From: Sphingomonadales bacterium
Lineage (GTDB): Bacteria; Bacteroidota; Bacteroidia; NS11-12g; UBA955
DNA length: 50,966 bases
NCBI GenBank assembly: GCA_016872175.1
Contig: VHBA01000012.1
Span: 1 to 50,966 of the forward strand
Direction of reading: 5' to 3'
Every line of letters begins with the position of its first letter. Within the stretch, counting starts at the first letter, position 1. Shown piece after piece: positions 8,968-17,585 of the stretch. A program made the position numbers and the translations under genes. The notes beneath the pieces were generated by a model that searched no databases, was not told the DNA's origin, and saw only the letters and a list, made by a program, of their open reading frames with translations.

Positions 8968-10052
8968 GAACTATCAGCTGATTCATCCAGGGCCAACTTT
9001 AATGCCTCGAGATAGCCTCGGCCAAATCTGAGGTCTGGTTCCATATAATTTCCTTCTGCCCATTCATTCCAGGAACGAATAAAAATTATCTGTTCTTCTT
9101 TAGGCTTGTGTTTAACCGTTTGCAGCACATTGGAAACATGATTTTTAAACGCTTTCGGGGTTGAATTATGCAAAATGTGACCATGACGCCCTGAACGAGG
9201 CGAATGATCCCAGTTTGGATAAATACTAGGATAACAATAACGCAGCTTATCTTCTTCACCATGAAAATACCTGGAACATTGTTCATAATCCAAAACCTGC
9301 CCCCGCTTAAATACCAACCGCATAAACTTTGCATACATGCGGTAAAAAAGAGAGAAATCCGCCTTGAACACATGAAATAATCTTACCGGGCTAACCGCAT
9401 CAAAACCTTTGCTGTGCATGGTTTCTATATCCTGAAGGTTGTGAGTATTGCAAACAAAATGTATACCCGGAAATCCATTTTCACATGCAAGATTCTGCCA
9501 AATATTCATAAATACTTCTAAGTCAGGCACTTCAGAAGGTGAATGAATAACAAAAACAGGCTTATCATGAACCCTGATATAACGGTAATCTTTGAACGCA
9601 GGCAACACAATGTTGAAATGCCTGGTGTAATCTTCAACCCCTCCATATTTCTGCTCAATCAGCATTTTATCACTTCCTTCCTTACTAAACTGCTTATCCT
9701 TCCAGCTATGATTTGCCCATGCAAGACAAAACGGGAAATCAGGTTTCCCGCTGTTTAACACTTCATCAAAGGGTCTTTCCAGCAAACGACGGCCATCACC
9801 AAAATAATAATGCCAATAGCAAAAACCCTCAACCCCATATTTTTTGGCCAACGCAGCCTGTGCTTCCCGCGATTCCGAAAGTCTCAAATCATAATAACCT
9901 AAATCTGCAGGAACCCGCGGCTGATAATGGCCTTTGAAAAGTGGCTTTGCTTTTCCCACATTGGTCCATTCAGTAAAACCTTCGCCCCACCATTTATTAT
10001 TTTCGGGGATTGGGTGAAATTGAGGAAGATAAAAAGCGATTAAACGAGGCAT
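8964..10052 (-). CDS. WbsX-type (GH99-like) polysaccharide biosynthesis protein
   Basis: A 362-residue protein with the WbsX hallmarks: AFYLPQFHPIPENNKWW running into WWGEGFTEWTNV (residues 21-32), then GHYQPRVPADLGYYDLR, a YWHYYFGDGRRLLERP loop, and IRSWNEWAEGNYMEPD near the C-terminus. The family belongs to the glycoside hydrolase 99-like fold and is common in O-antigen and capsule loci, where a glycan-trimming or transferase role is proposed but not generally proven. The next gene upstream ends 4 bp away, making an FkbM-acyltransferase-WbsX operon on minus. Confidence 0.85.
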   Translation of the reverse strand: MPRLIAFYLPQFHPIPENNKWWGEGFTEWTNVGKAKPLFKGHYQPRVPADLGYYDLRLSESREAQAALAKKYGVEGFCYWHYYFGDGRRLLERPFDEVLNSGKPDFPFCLAWANHSWKDKQFSKEGSDKMLIEQKYGGVEDYTRHFNIVLPAFKDYRYIRVHDKPVFVIHSPSEVPDLEVFMNIWQNLACENGFPGIHFVCNTHNLQDIETMHSKGFDAVSPVRLFHVFKADFSLFYRMYAKFMRLVFKRGQVLDYEQCSRYFHGEEDKLRYCYPSIYPNWDHSPRSGRHGHILHNSTPKAFKNHVSNVLQTVKHKPKEEQIIFIRSWNEWAEGNYMEPDLRFGRGYLEALKLALDESADSS

Positions 10053-10056
10053 GTAA

Positions 10057-10764
10057 TTATGTTGAAGAGGTTAAGGCTCGGACCAGTTTTTCTGCATCCG
10101 CTTTGGACCGAATTGGATTGTAGAGTAAATCCATGTGTTTTTTTATTGTCTCGTTATCCAAATCACACAAATAAACAGGAGAAATGACTTCCAATATTTC
10201 ATCGGAAAACTTAAACCGTATGAGTTTTGCAGGATTACCCCCTACAATGGCATAAGGCGGAACATCCTTTGTAACCACGGCTCCTGCAGCAATAATGGCT
10301 CCTTTGCTAATGGTAAGCCCGGAAAGAATAATGGCATTGGTTCCAATCCATACCTCATCTTCAATAACCAACGGACCTTTTACTACAGCGTCCATGTTAG
10401 ATGGCTTAATGAGCCGGCTATACATCGGAAAAGTTGAAAGCGTTTCAGTCTGATGATTCACACCCAGCAGAAACTGTACACCCGGGGCAATGGAAACATA
10501 ATTTCCAATAACCAGTTTTTCACCCTCCTGTTCAAAAAGACTTTGAATATTCAGTGCACCATAACTCATCTTCCCCACGTTAACATTATTCATTGGAAAG
10601 AATCTGTCGCCAACCGCAGTAACATTATTCATTGGAAAGAATCTGTCGCCAACCGCAGTTAGATTATGTGGATTGTGCTTTCGCCAGGCACGTTTAAATG
10701 CGCGTTTTTCAAGGTACAAAATACACTCTTTGACTACCGGTATTTTTCTCAGCAATCGCTTCAT
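10057..10764 (-). CDS. Left-handed beta-helix acyltransferase with internal 13-residue duplication
   Basis: A 235-residue CatB/xenobiotic-type O-acetyltransferase-like protein. Hexapeptide repeats run from about residue 70 to 190 ([43 protein letters not shown]-like turns and [22 protein letters not shown]). His in GVNHQTE is a plausible catalytic base. It probably transfers an acetyl or similar group to a sugar in the glycan cluster. Just before the beta-helix, [13 protein letters not shown] occurs twice in tandem, encoded by an exact 39-bp duplication; relatives would be expected to carry one copy. The start overlaps the FkbM stop by 4 nt. Activity is probable, as the duplication is in frame and outside the helix core. 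Confidence 0.85.
   Translation of the reverse strand: MKRLLRKIPVVKECILYLEKRAFKRAWRKHNPHNLTAVGDRFFPMNNVTAVGDRFFPMNNVNVGKMSYGALNIQSLFEQEGEKLVIGNYVSIAPGVQFLLGVNHQTETLSTFPMYSRLIKPSNMDAVVKGPLVIEDEVWIGTNAIILSGLTISKGAIIAAGAVVTKDVPPYAIVGGNPAKLIRFKFSDEILEVISPVYLCDLDNETIKKHMDLLYNPIRSKADAEKLVRALTSST
10582..10659. repeat. 39-bp perfect tandem duplication inside the acyltransferase gene
   Basis: Copies at 10582-10620 and 10621-10659 are identical. The unit is a multiple of three, so the frame is kept and 13 residues are doubled. Confidence 0.95.
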
Positions 10765-11654
10765 TCGCCTTTAAGACCTCTCACAACAGCTTTACTAAGT
10801 CGCTTACCCCAGAAAAGAAATCCATCTGAGAAAGATGTAGCAAAACCATTTTCAGTTAAAATTTGATCGAATTTTTCCGGATCACCAGGCCTGTGGTAAG
10901 TGCATATTGCAGTGCGCATTACCGGCTGTTTTTTTAAAGTATTAGTAGCCCCGTTAAGCGCCGCAAGCTCTGCACCTTCTATATCCATTTTGAGGAATAA
11001 CCTATCAATTTCCTTATCTTTTAAATAATCATCAAGTGTAATAAAATTGTCCTCTGTTTTGTCGCCAACGTACTTTTCAACGATGGTGATTTTTTCTTTC
11101 CATGGTTCGAATGTAGCCTTTAGCGCATCAATCCAATATGGCTCAGCTTCAAACAAATAGGCATGTTTAATTCTGTCAATATTGTCCAGTGTAAAGATAC
11201 CTTCAGCCGAACCTACATCCAAAAGGGTATAATTATTTAATTTGTCATAATCATCTATGTAGCGATGAGCACTTCTGGAATCCTGCTCTGTTATCAGGCT
11301 TTTGTATAACCTTTCTATCCTGTCATTGGTAAACGCCGATGTGAAATACAATTTCCTTCCATTATGCAGGCAATAATGCAATTTTTTATGTTCATCATAG
11401 ACAACATCTGTAACTTTCCTCTTATATTCCAGCATATAATCTGCAGGATAGGAAGTTAGTCCGTGTTTACCCATAAAAGACAAGGCCTTGTTTAAATCAT
11501 TTTTTGGAAGAAATGCCCTAAAAATGTAGGTGAATTTAGCACGCGCATTCATCCTGAAGTTACGGATAAACAGCAACAATGTGCCTAAAAACCCCTCATA
11601 AATTGTTTGCCTGACTGATGCAGGCATAACCGACCTATATACTCGGGCAAGCAT
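10761..11654 (-). CDS. FkbM-family methyltransferase
   Basis: A 297-residue S-adenosylmethionine-dependent methyltransferase of the FkbM type. SAM motif I is LLDVGSAEG (144-152), the acidic loop FEAEP is at 168-172, and LKMDIEGAE (221-229) is the family's signature. The first 100 residues have a hydrophobic patch near 23-31 and no assigned domain. FkbM enzymes in glycan loci commonly O-methylate sugars, and that is the likely role. It starts at an ATG preceded 4 bp upstream by the promoter-like TATCTTTG and overlaps the acyltransferase start by 4 nt. Confidence 0.85.
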   Translation of the reverse strand: MLARVYRSVMPASVRQTIYEGFLGTLLLFIRNFRMNARAKFTYIFRAFLPKNDLNKALSFMGKHGLTSYPADYMLEYKRKVTDVVYDEHKKLHYCLHNGRKLYFTSAFTNDRIERLYKSLITEQDSRSAHRYIDDYDKLNNYTLLDVGSAEGIFTLDNIDRIKHAYLFEAEPYWIDALKATFEPWKEKITIVEKYVGDKTEDNFITLDDYLKDKEIDRLFLKMDIEGAELAALNGATNTLKKQPVMRTAICTYHRPGDPEKFDQILTENGFATSFSDGFLFWGKRLSKAVVRGLKGE

Positions 11655-11658
11655 GTAG

Positions 11659-11666
11659 CAAAGATA
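11659..11666 (-). promoter_or_regulatory. -7 element TATCTTTG before FkbM gene
   Basis: Exact TAnnTTTG on minus, 4 bp from the ATG at 11654. No clear -33 TTG. Confidence 0.45.
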
Positions 11667-11725
11667 TTACGCTAAATGCGCTAATGAAACATTTTATATT
11701 GCTGTAGTAAAAATCAGACTTTCAT

Positions 11726-12865
11726 TCAGCTCAGTAATTCATTGCAAATAACTTCAAATCGTTTCACCCGCGATTCAGCCGAATATTGAGAAAATGTTCT
11801 TGCCTGCGCGTTTTTTGCTATTGCTTGAGCCTCTTTGGGATGATTCAGAAAATATGTAGCCTTTTCAATAGCCTCTGCATTATTTCTAAAGGTAACAATT
11901 TCTTTTTCAGGATCAAAAATATCCGCAATATTGCTTTTCCAGTCAGTAAGGAGTAAAGACCCCATACCCGTTGCCTCATAGAGCCTCATGTTTCCGGCCT
12001 GCAAGGAATTATCACCGTGTATGTTTAATTGGATTGAGCTGCTGCCCAGGGTTTTGAACATATCGCGGCCATACACTCCACCCAAATTATGTGATTGCAA
12101 CAAGAAATAATCAAAAAAATCATCCAAACGTCTGTCTTTGAGCGCCCTAATCTGCGCTCTGCTTATGCAGAATTTACCTTTACCCAAGTTGCTTATGTGT
12201 AGTGAAAAAGGAATTTTAGCCGCTATAAAATCCAAAAGGAGGGCCTTTCTGTCGCGGTGAACGTTATCGGAAATAGTGCCTGCAAAGCAGACCTGATTTA
12301 GCACATCCTTTTCACTTTGCACCTTGTCATAAACCCTTCTGTCAAAAGCAAATGGCAGCAAAACACTCCTGAAACCCAGTTTCCCATATATAGAACGTAT
12401 GTATTCAACACAAGTAAGCACCACATCCACCCCCCGGCTCTGTTTGTCGAACTTACTTCCGGTGTAGGCATCCCATGCAATAATACCTCGTACCCCAAAG
12501 TCTTTCTTACATTTTAAAGCATCATTCTTCATGAAATAATAATTGTTGTCATAGACTAGTGTTGGCTTGTAATACCTCATCTGCTCGATGAATATCTCAT
12601 CCATGGAACAGTCTCTTCGAACGCCATTTTCATCAGCCCATTTCCGCTGTAAAATCTCATCGTTTAATATCAATTCTTCCATGTGATAGCGCCCCGAAAG
12701 GTTCAAATAATGCGAATACTGATCGAATTCGTGAATAAAATAACCAAATATGGCTGTTCTCAATTCACTGTATTTCATTTCCTGCCAGTTTACGATTCTG
12801 TTACGATACAAATCATGCAGATAACGGGTTGGAATTGTAGATGTTCGAATTATTTTCAGGGTCAT
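11726..12865 (-). CDS. Glycosyltransferase, CgeB/YkvP-like
   Basis: A 379-residue protein. The C-terminal half resembles the CgeB-like glycosyltransferase group: LNIHGDNSLQAGNMRLYEATGMGSLLLTDW, then EIVTFRNNAEAIEKATYFLNHPKEAQAIAKNA, with the conserved glutamate of the donor-binding loop in LYEATG. The N-terminal half carries tyrosine-rich stretches and no motif I can name. It is a likely GT-B fold enzyme in surface glycan assembly; acceptor and donor are unknown. A GTG lies four codons upstream at 12877, but the ATG at 12865 is preferred. It is 71 bp upstream of the FkbM gene on the same strand. Confidence 0.75.
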   Translation of the reverse strand: MTLKIIRTSTIPTRYLHDLYRNRIVNWQEMKYSELRTAIFGYFIHEFDQYSHYLNLSGRYHMEELILNDEILQRKWADENGVRRDCSMDEIFIEQMRYYKPTLVYDNNYYFMKNDALKCKKDFGVRGIIAWDAYTGSKFDKQSRGVDVVLTCVEYIRSIYGKLGFRSVLLPFAFDRRVYDKVQSEKDVLNQVCFAGTISDNVHRDRKALLLDFIAAKIPFSLHISNLGKGKFCISRAQIRALKDRRLDDFFDYFLLQSHNLGGVYGRDMFKTLGSSSIQLNIHGDNSLQAGNMRLYEATGMGSLLLTDWKSNIADIFDPEKEIVTFRNNAEAIEKATYFLNHPKEAQAIAKNAQARTFSQYSAESRVKRFEVICNELLS

Positions 12866-13041
12866 AAATACAAACACAATATTAGCATATAAAAGGAAAA
12901 ATACCGAACTGCAAGGCAGATCCCCTTAGCTTTCCCATTTTGTCACATCAATGTCTTTTAAAAATTTATTTAACCAAAATATTGAAATTCTCCCTAACAT
13001 TTGCTTTATTTGAAATCTATTAAAACTAAAACTACTAAAAA

Positions 13042-14056
13042 ATGAAAAACCTAATGTTCGTAGCTTCAGCCGTGGCACTGACCATGTCAGTTGCCTGCAA
13101 AAAGAAGAAAACTGACACGCCTGCTGATGCTTTCACCGTTGAAAACAAACAAAACACCTTTTTAGTTTACAACACCGCTACCTGGTGTGGTCCTTGTGGT
13201 GTTTATGGTGGTCCTACCTTCAAGGGTGTTTTAGACAATCCTGATATTGTTGCGATTAATCTTCACACTTCAAACTCATCATGGCTTACACCTATTTATT
13301 CACCAGGCGGAGCAAAAAAAGATACCGCCATGGTAGCTCTTTTCGCTCCACGCCTGTATGCTCAGACTAAGCCCAACGGCTATATCCCGCACTCTTCACA
13401 CTTCAAACTCATCATTGCTTACACCTATTTATTCACCAGGCGGAGCAAAAAAAGATACCGCCATGGTAGCTCTTTTCGCTCCACGCCTGTATGCTCAGAC
13501 TAAGCCCAACGGCTATATCCCGCACTTTTTTGCTAATAATACTTTTCTAGGCAACAGCGAAGTAACCTCAACCTCTATCACAAGTGCTGCCAATACTTTT
13601 AAGTCCGCTGTTCCTGCTGCGGGTGTTGCTGTTAAAGCTTCTTCCAACGGCAACGTAATCTATATTGATTACAAAATAAAAGCTTTTTCAGCAGGTTCTG
13701 GAGACTACCACCTGTCCTTGATTTTGTGTGAAAAGTCAGTTACTGCAACTCAGAGCGGTGCTTCTGGTGGTATTACCGATCACAAAAATATCGTGCGCGC
13801 TACTGCTTTTGGCACTATAACTAGTCCTTTGGAAGCGTTCTCTCCTTCTGCTGTTATGAGCAACCCTTCCGCAGGTCAGGAAATCAGCGGCTCCACATCG
13901 TTTACATGGGAACTGCCTGCTATTGCCAGCCGTTACAATCAGTTTAAGCGCTGGGATAACTTTACCCCTGCCAACACCATGGTGGCCGCTATCCTTTGGA
14001 AAAAGAATGGCAATGCTTACGATGTGGTTAACGCTGCCAAGTGCGATGTTGAATAA
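13042..14056 (+). pseudogene. Omp28-like lipoprotein gene broken by 133-bp tandem duplication
   Basis: Frame 1 from the ATG at 13042 gives a lipoprotein-type N-terminus (Cys19 in TMSVACKKK) and a thioredoxin-like TWCGPCG active site (C49, C52). After residue 117 it runs into the second repeat copy out of frame and stops at 13503. The correct frame resumes at 13526 (FFANNTFLGN) and ends at the TAA at 14056. Removing one 133-bp copy restores a single 293-residue protein. The restored sequence looks like the Omp28 family of Bacteroidota outer-membrane proteins, with a Trx fold followed by a beta-rich domain; a second member lies at 31576. The break could be real, phase-variable or an assembly artefact. 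As read, the full-length protein is not made. Confidence 0.85.
13260..13525. repeat. 133-bp tandem duplication, one mismatch
   Basis: Copies span 13260-13392 and 13393-13525 and differ only at 13283 (G) versus 13416 (T), changing Trp to Leu in the relevant frame. 133 is not a multiple of three, so the duplication shifts the frame by one base. Confidence 0.95.
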
Positions 14057-14074
14057 CATAACCATTAACCCAAT

Positions 14075-14102
14075 AAAAAACCCGGCTGATGCCGGGTTTT
14101 TT
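14075..14102. terminator. Bidirectional intrinsic terminator
   Basis: The stem CCCGGC/GCCGGG with loop TGAT is flanked by A6 on the left and T6 on the right, so it works on both strands. It separates the Omp28-like gene from the convergent enoyl-CoA hydratase gene. Confidence 0.9.
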
Positions 14103-14117
14103 ATTGTCTATACTTTC

Positions 14118-14897
14118 TTATTTCCCTTTGAAATGAGGTTTGCGCTTCTCCACAAAAGCATTCATGCCCTCCTTCTGATCTTCGGTAGCAAACAACATAT
14201 AGAAATTCTTGCGCTCAAAATACAATCCTTCTTGCAGATGTGTATCAAACGCTTTTAATACGCTTTCTTTGGCAAGCTGAACGGCAATCGGAGATTTTTC
14301 GGCTACTGCCAAAGCCATTTTAATGGCTTCATCCAGATACAGGGCCGCAGGAACCACTTGGTTTATAAGTCCGGCATCTCTGGCTTCCTCAGCATTGATA
14401 AATTTTCCAGTCAGCACCATTTCCATGGCCCTCACTTTGCCTATGGCGCGGGTAAGGCGCTGCGTACCACCTGCACCAGGCATCACACCGATATTGATTT
14501 CAGGCTGCCCAAACTGAGCGGTTTCAGATGCAACCACCATATCGCAGTGCATGACCAATTCGCAGCCGCCACCCAGCGCAAAACCGCTCACTGCAGCGAT
14601 GATGGGCTTTTTGGTGCGCCGAATTGCGTCCCAGGTGCTGAACTGATCGATTTGCAGCATATCAATCGCAGTTTTACCCGCCATTTGCTTGATATCGGCA
14701 CCGGCGGCAAATACCTTATCATTGCCCGTTATCACGATGGCGCGCACCTGATTATCGGCATCCAGTTCTTTCAGTGCATCGCGCACTTCGCCCATAAGTT
14801 GTAGGTTCAATGCATTGTATTCCTTAGGTCTGTTTAAGCGGATAAGCGCCACCCAAGGGGCTACTTGCGGTTCTACCAAAATAAATTCGTAAGCCAT
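14118..14897 (-). CDS. Enoyl-CoA hydratase/isomerase family protein
   Basis: A 259-residue crotonase-fold enzyme. The oxyanion-hole segment is FAAGADIKQM (63-72), the second is SGFALGGGCE, and the two acids of a hydratase are visible: Glu113 in GGCELVMHCD and Glu133 in QPEINIGVMPGAGGTQR. It would hydrate 2-enoyl-CoA to 3-hydroxyacyl-CoA in fatty-acid or amino-acid breakdown. The family also includes PaaF and Crt-type enzymes, which cannot be told apart here. It is convergent with the broken Omp28-like gene across a shared terminator. TATCTTCG at 14902-14909, a one-base variant of the -7 consensus, is 4 bp from the ATG. Confidence 0.9.
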   Translation of the reverse strand: MAYEFILVEPQVAPWVALIRLNRPKEYNALNLQLMGEVRDALKELDADNQVRAIVITGNDKVFAAGADIKQMAGKTAIDMLQIDQFSTWDAIRRTKKPIIAAVSGFALGGGCELVMHCDMVVASETAQFGQPEINIGVMPGAGGTQRLTRAIGKVRAMEMVLTGKFINAEEARDAGLINQVVPAALYLDEAIKMALAVAEKSPIAVQLAKESVLKAFDTHLQEGLYFERKNFYMLFATEDQKEGMNAFVEKRKPHFKGK

Positions 14898-14901
14898 GCT
14901 G

Positions 14902-14909
14902 CGAAGATA
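14902..14909 (-). promoter_or_regulatory. -7-like element TATCTTCG before enoyl-CoA hydratase
   Basis: One mismatch to TAnnTTTG, 4 bp from the ATG at 14897. The 11-mer TTCGCAGCATG across the start recurs at aat and sucD. Confidence 0.35.
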
Positions 14910-14930
14910 AATGCTGTGCGGCAGAATTGT

Positions 14931-15518
14931 TTACTGCACCAAACGGGGCATTATCCACCTGCGATAAAAGGCAAACAACACCAGCGCAATGCCGCAACCT
15001 ACCAACCCACCGCAAATAACATCCAAAGGATAATGCTTACCCAGGTATACCCTAGAATACGCCACCAAAAAGGCAATAAACAACAGCAACAGTTTCCTGT
15101 ATCCTTTGTAATCCAGCAACAGAGTGGCCAGCAGCATGATGGCAAAAAAATTGGAGGCGTGACTGCTTACAAAGCCGTAATTGGTTCGGTTATCATGGAT
15201 AAATTTGACTTTGACTTTATCGGAAATATCAGGCAGGCGGGCTTGGTTACTTTCCAGCATATACGGGCGCTGCCGTTTAAAATACGGCTTCATCACCTTG
15301 GAAGTAAAGCTGTCTGATATACCAAATGCAGCCACCATCAGTAAAACACGGCTCAAACCCAATTTCCAGGGTTGCTTGTAAAAAAACAGAAAAATCAACA
15401 ATGTATACAACGGCAGCCATCCGTATTTTGAACTACAGAAAACCATGAACCCGTCCAGCCATTCGGCAGACAGCGTTTGGTTAATCAGCTTGAATAAGGT
15501 CGCATCAAATTGAAGCAT
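14931..15518 (-). CDS. PAP2-family phosphatase
   Basis: A 195-residue membrane phosphatase of the PAP2/undecaprenyl-pyrophosphatase type with about five hydrophobic helices. Signature motifs are in order: KPYFKRQRPY (KxxxxxxRP), FVSSHASN (the PSGH-type motif with His) and SRVYLGKHYPLDV (SRxxxxxHxxxD). It may dephosphorylate undecaprenyl pyrophosphate or another lipid phosphate; substrate is not determined by the sequence. The gene ends 33 bp after the enoyl-CoA hydratase start and begins 5 bp after the methyltransferase stop, so it is likely cotranscribed with the methyltransferase. Confidence 0.88.
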   Translation of the reverse strand: MLQFDATLFKLINQTLSAEWLDGFMVFCSSKYGWLPLYTLLIFLFFYKQPWKLGLSRVLLMVAAFGISDSFTSKVMKPYFKRQRPYMLESNQARLPDISDKVKVKFIHDNRTNYGFVSSHASNFFAIMLLATLLLDYKGYRKLLLLFIAFLVAYSRVYLGKHYPLDVICGGLVGCGIALVLFAFYRRWIMPRLVQ

Positions 15519-15523
15519 GTAAA

Positions 15524-16252
15524 CTAAGATTTTTGCGATACAAGGATAATGCGCACTGAGGATTTTTCATCAAACGGCTGCAAAGAATAATCACCAAAGG
15601 TCTGTAAAACCCTGAATCCGGCCGTTTCGTGCAGTTTAAACAATAATTCTGCTGTATATAGTTTCACACTTTCCTGAAAATGAAAGGTTTTAGCGGCATC
15701 AATTACCTCAATATTTTTTTTGATAAAACCATCCTGGACATAACGGCGAATGTTAAACCGGACTTGATTCCGCAGCACCGTCTCTTCGGGTTTAAGTTGA
15801 GATATGATGAAATTGGGATTCAGATAATCCTGAACAAATATGCCACCGGGTATTAGCGCATGGCAGATATTTTCCAAAGAAATTAAATCGTCGGCTTCAT
15901 CATCAAAATAACCAAAGCTGGTAAAAAGATTGAGGGCCGCATCCAGTTGCCCTTTAGGAAAGGGCTTGCGCATGTCATGCACCAGGTATTGCTCATTGGC
16001 ACCGGCTAATGTTTTTGCATATTCAATGCTGGACGGGCTGATATCCAGACCGAAAACTTTAAAGCCCAACGATGCAAGCACACGGCTGTGTCGGCCTTTA
16101 CCGCAGGCGATATCGGCGACAAGCGTATCTTTGGGAAACTTCAGAAATGAACATAGATTTTGAATAAAACGTGCTGCCTCTGCCTCATCCCTGTTTTTGT
16201 ACAAAAGATGATAATATTCCGAATCAAACCAGCTTTCGAACCATTTCGGCAT
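15524..16252 (-). CDS. Class I SAM-dependent methyltransferase
   Basis: A 242-residue Rossmann-fold methyltransferase with motif I VADIACGKGRHS, the acidic motif II end VFGLDISPSSIEYA, and LNLFTSFGYFDDEADD in the acceptor region. This pattern fits a broad methyltransferase group (Methyltransf_25-like); the substrate cannot be inferred. Its start is well supported: the TTG/TATCTTTG promoter pair ends 8 bp before the ATG at 16252. It is divergent from the ECF sigma gene, with 59 bp between the two starts. Confidence 0.85.
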   Translation of the reverse strand: MPKWFESWFDSEYYHLLYKNRDEAEAARFIQNLCSFLKFPKDTLVADIACGKGRHSRVLASLGFKVFGLDISPSSIEYAKTLAGANEQYLVHDMRKPFPKGQLDAALNLFTSFGYFDDEADDLISLENICHALIPGGIFVQDYLNPNFIISQLKPEETVLRNQVRFNIRRYVQDGFIKKNIEVIDAAKTFHFQESVKLYTAELLFKLHETAGFRVLQTFGDYSLQPFDEKSSVRIILVSQKS

Positions 16253-16260
16253 AATTTTTT

Positions 16261-16289
16261 CAAAGATACTGTAACTAAAGGTCTGCCAA
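16261..16289 (-). promoter_or_regulatory. Housekeeping-type promoter of the methyltransferase
   Basis: On minus, TTG (16289-16287) is followed by an 18-bp spacer and TATCTTTG (16268-16261). The -7 element is 8 bp from the ATG. Spacing falls in the 17-23 bp range described for Flavobacterium-type promoters. Confidence 0.65.
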
Positions 16290-16311
16290 CAACGTCATTA
16301 AAAGTATAGGA

Positions 16312-16800
16312 ATGAATGAGGAACAGTTTCATCAATGCGTTACAGCATTCAGTGACGGACTGTACCGATTCGCCCTAAAAAACCTGAATGACCATGATGA
16401 AGCCAAGGAGATTGTCCAAAGCAGTTTTGAAAAACTCTGGTTGCACCACAGCAAGGTTGATGCTGCCAAATCAAAAAACTACCTGTTCACCGTGGCCTAT
16501 CATTGCATGGCCGACTACTGGAGGAGAAATAAAAAAATGATGCCCATTACCGATGAATCCGCCATGCAGCAGGCAGCACCCTCATCAGAGTACACAGGGC
16601 TCAAAGAACTCGTGAACAAAGCACTTGAAATACTGCCTGATATTCAGCGCACCGTTGTTTTACTCCGCGATTATGAAGGATATTCGTACCAAGAAATAGG
16701 CAGCATCACCAGATTGAATGAATCGCAGGTAAAAGTTTATATTTTCAGGGCCAGACAGACATTAAAAAATCACCTGGGCAGCATGGAGGGAATTATATGA
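16312..16800 (+). CDS. ECF-family RNA polymerase sigma factor
   Basis: A 162-residue ECF sigma factor. Region 2 is LYRFALKNLNDHDEAKEIVQ (about 17-36) through HCMADYWRRNKK (about 64-75), and region 4 is EILPDIQRTVVLLRD (about 102-116) to LNESQVKVYIFRARQTLK (about 136-153). It directs RNA polymerase to a small regulon when released by its partner. The stop overlaps the next gene's ATG by 4 nt, and the encoded membrane protein downstream is the likely anti-sigma factor. No -7 element of the usual type is visible before the start at 16312, so autoregulation from an ECF-type promoter is possible. Confidence 0.92.
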   Translation: MNEEQFHQCVTAFSDGLYRFALKNLNDHDEAKEIVQSSFEKLWLHHSKVDAAKSKNYLFTVAYHCMADYWRRNKKMMPITDESAMQQAAPSSEYTGLKELVNKALEILPDIQRTVVLLRDYEGYSYQEIGSITRLNESQVKVYIFRARQTLKNHLGSMEGII

Positions 16801-17585
16801 CACCAATAAACGAAGAGCAAAGTATGCTGATCTTTGATTTGCTGGAAGGCAATTTGAGTGAAACAGAAAAAGCTACTGCAATAGAACTCGTTAACTCCGA
16901 TGCAAATCTGAAAAACGAATACGAACTGCTAAAAAAGACCTACCTGCAAAAAGAGGATGTTGTTCATTTCCCCGATAAATTAACTTTACACCATATCCCT
17001 AAAAGCACAAATCACTTTTACCTGTATATAAAACCCATTGCGGCGGCTGCCGTGCTTCTTATTATAGCTGGTATAGGGGTTTATTATTTCCGCTCTCAGA
17101 CCAACACAATCAATACCGGGAAAATATCAGGGAAAACCATCACTATAAAACCACCGGCCATGAAGACAGAAAAAACCATTCCGGAAGTTCTTTCCATTGC
17201 ACCAAAAACACTTATTGTATCAGAAACCAAGTACATAAGTTCCCCTATATCTGCTGCGGACACTTCGCTCATTCCTTTCACTGAAAAACCCGGCAGCAAT
17301 ATACTTTCGCTTACAGCTACTTCACCCCGGGCAGCCACACCCACAGAAGTTAGCACCGAGGAAATTGAATACAGAATTGCTTTTTATCCGCAACAGACCG
17401 CACCGGCAACAAACCGAAAAAAAAGAAGTCTTTATTATCAGCTTTTCAAAACAGGCCGAACCATGCTGGCTAACCTGCAACTGCCGGAAGTGAAAATTAA
17501 TACGCAAAAATCAAAACATCGTTTGCCCAATATCAATATTCAAATAAACACACCTGCCAATTATGCAACATACAATGAAAATTAA
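16797..17585 (+). CDS. Anti-sigma-factor-like membrane protein
   Basis: A 262-residue single-pass protein: a short acidic cytoplasmic part (about 1-75) with SMLIFDLLEGNLSETEKA, one transmembrane helix at about 79-98 (IKPIAAAAVLLIIAGIGVYYF), and a Ser/Thr-rich periplasmic stretch. This is the layout of Bacteroidota anti-sigma proteins paired with ECF factors, although the cytoplasmic domain does not show a zinc (HxxxCxxC) motif. It overlaps the sigma gene by 4 nt and the barrel gene by 11 nt, so three genes form one operon. The role in holding the sigma factor is an inference. Confidence 0.75.
   Translation: MTPINEEQSMLIFDLLEGNLSETEKATAIELVNSDANLKNEYELLKKTYLQKEDVVHFPDKLTLHHIPKSTNHFYLYIKPIAAAAVLLIIAGIGVYYFRSQTNTINTGKISGKTITIKPPAMKTEKTIPEVLSIAPKTLIVSETKYISSPISAADTSLIPFTEKPGSNILSLTATSPRAATPTEVSTEEIEYRIAFYPQQTAPATNRKKRSLYYQLFKTGRTMLANLQLPEVKINTQKSKHRLPNINIQINTPANYATYNEN

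Noticed and set aside
15120-15180. SSH in place of PSGH in the PAP2 phosphatase motif
   Set aside because: This variant is common in bacterial PAP2 proteins, so it is not a sign of inactivation.
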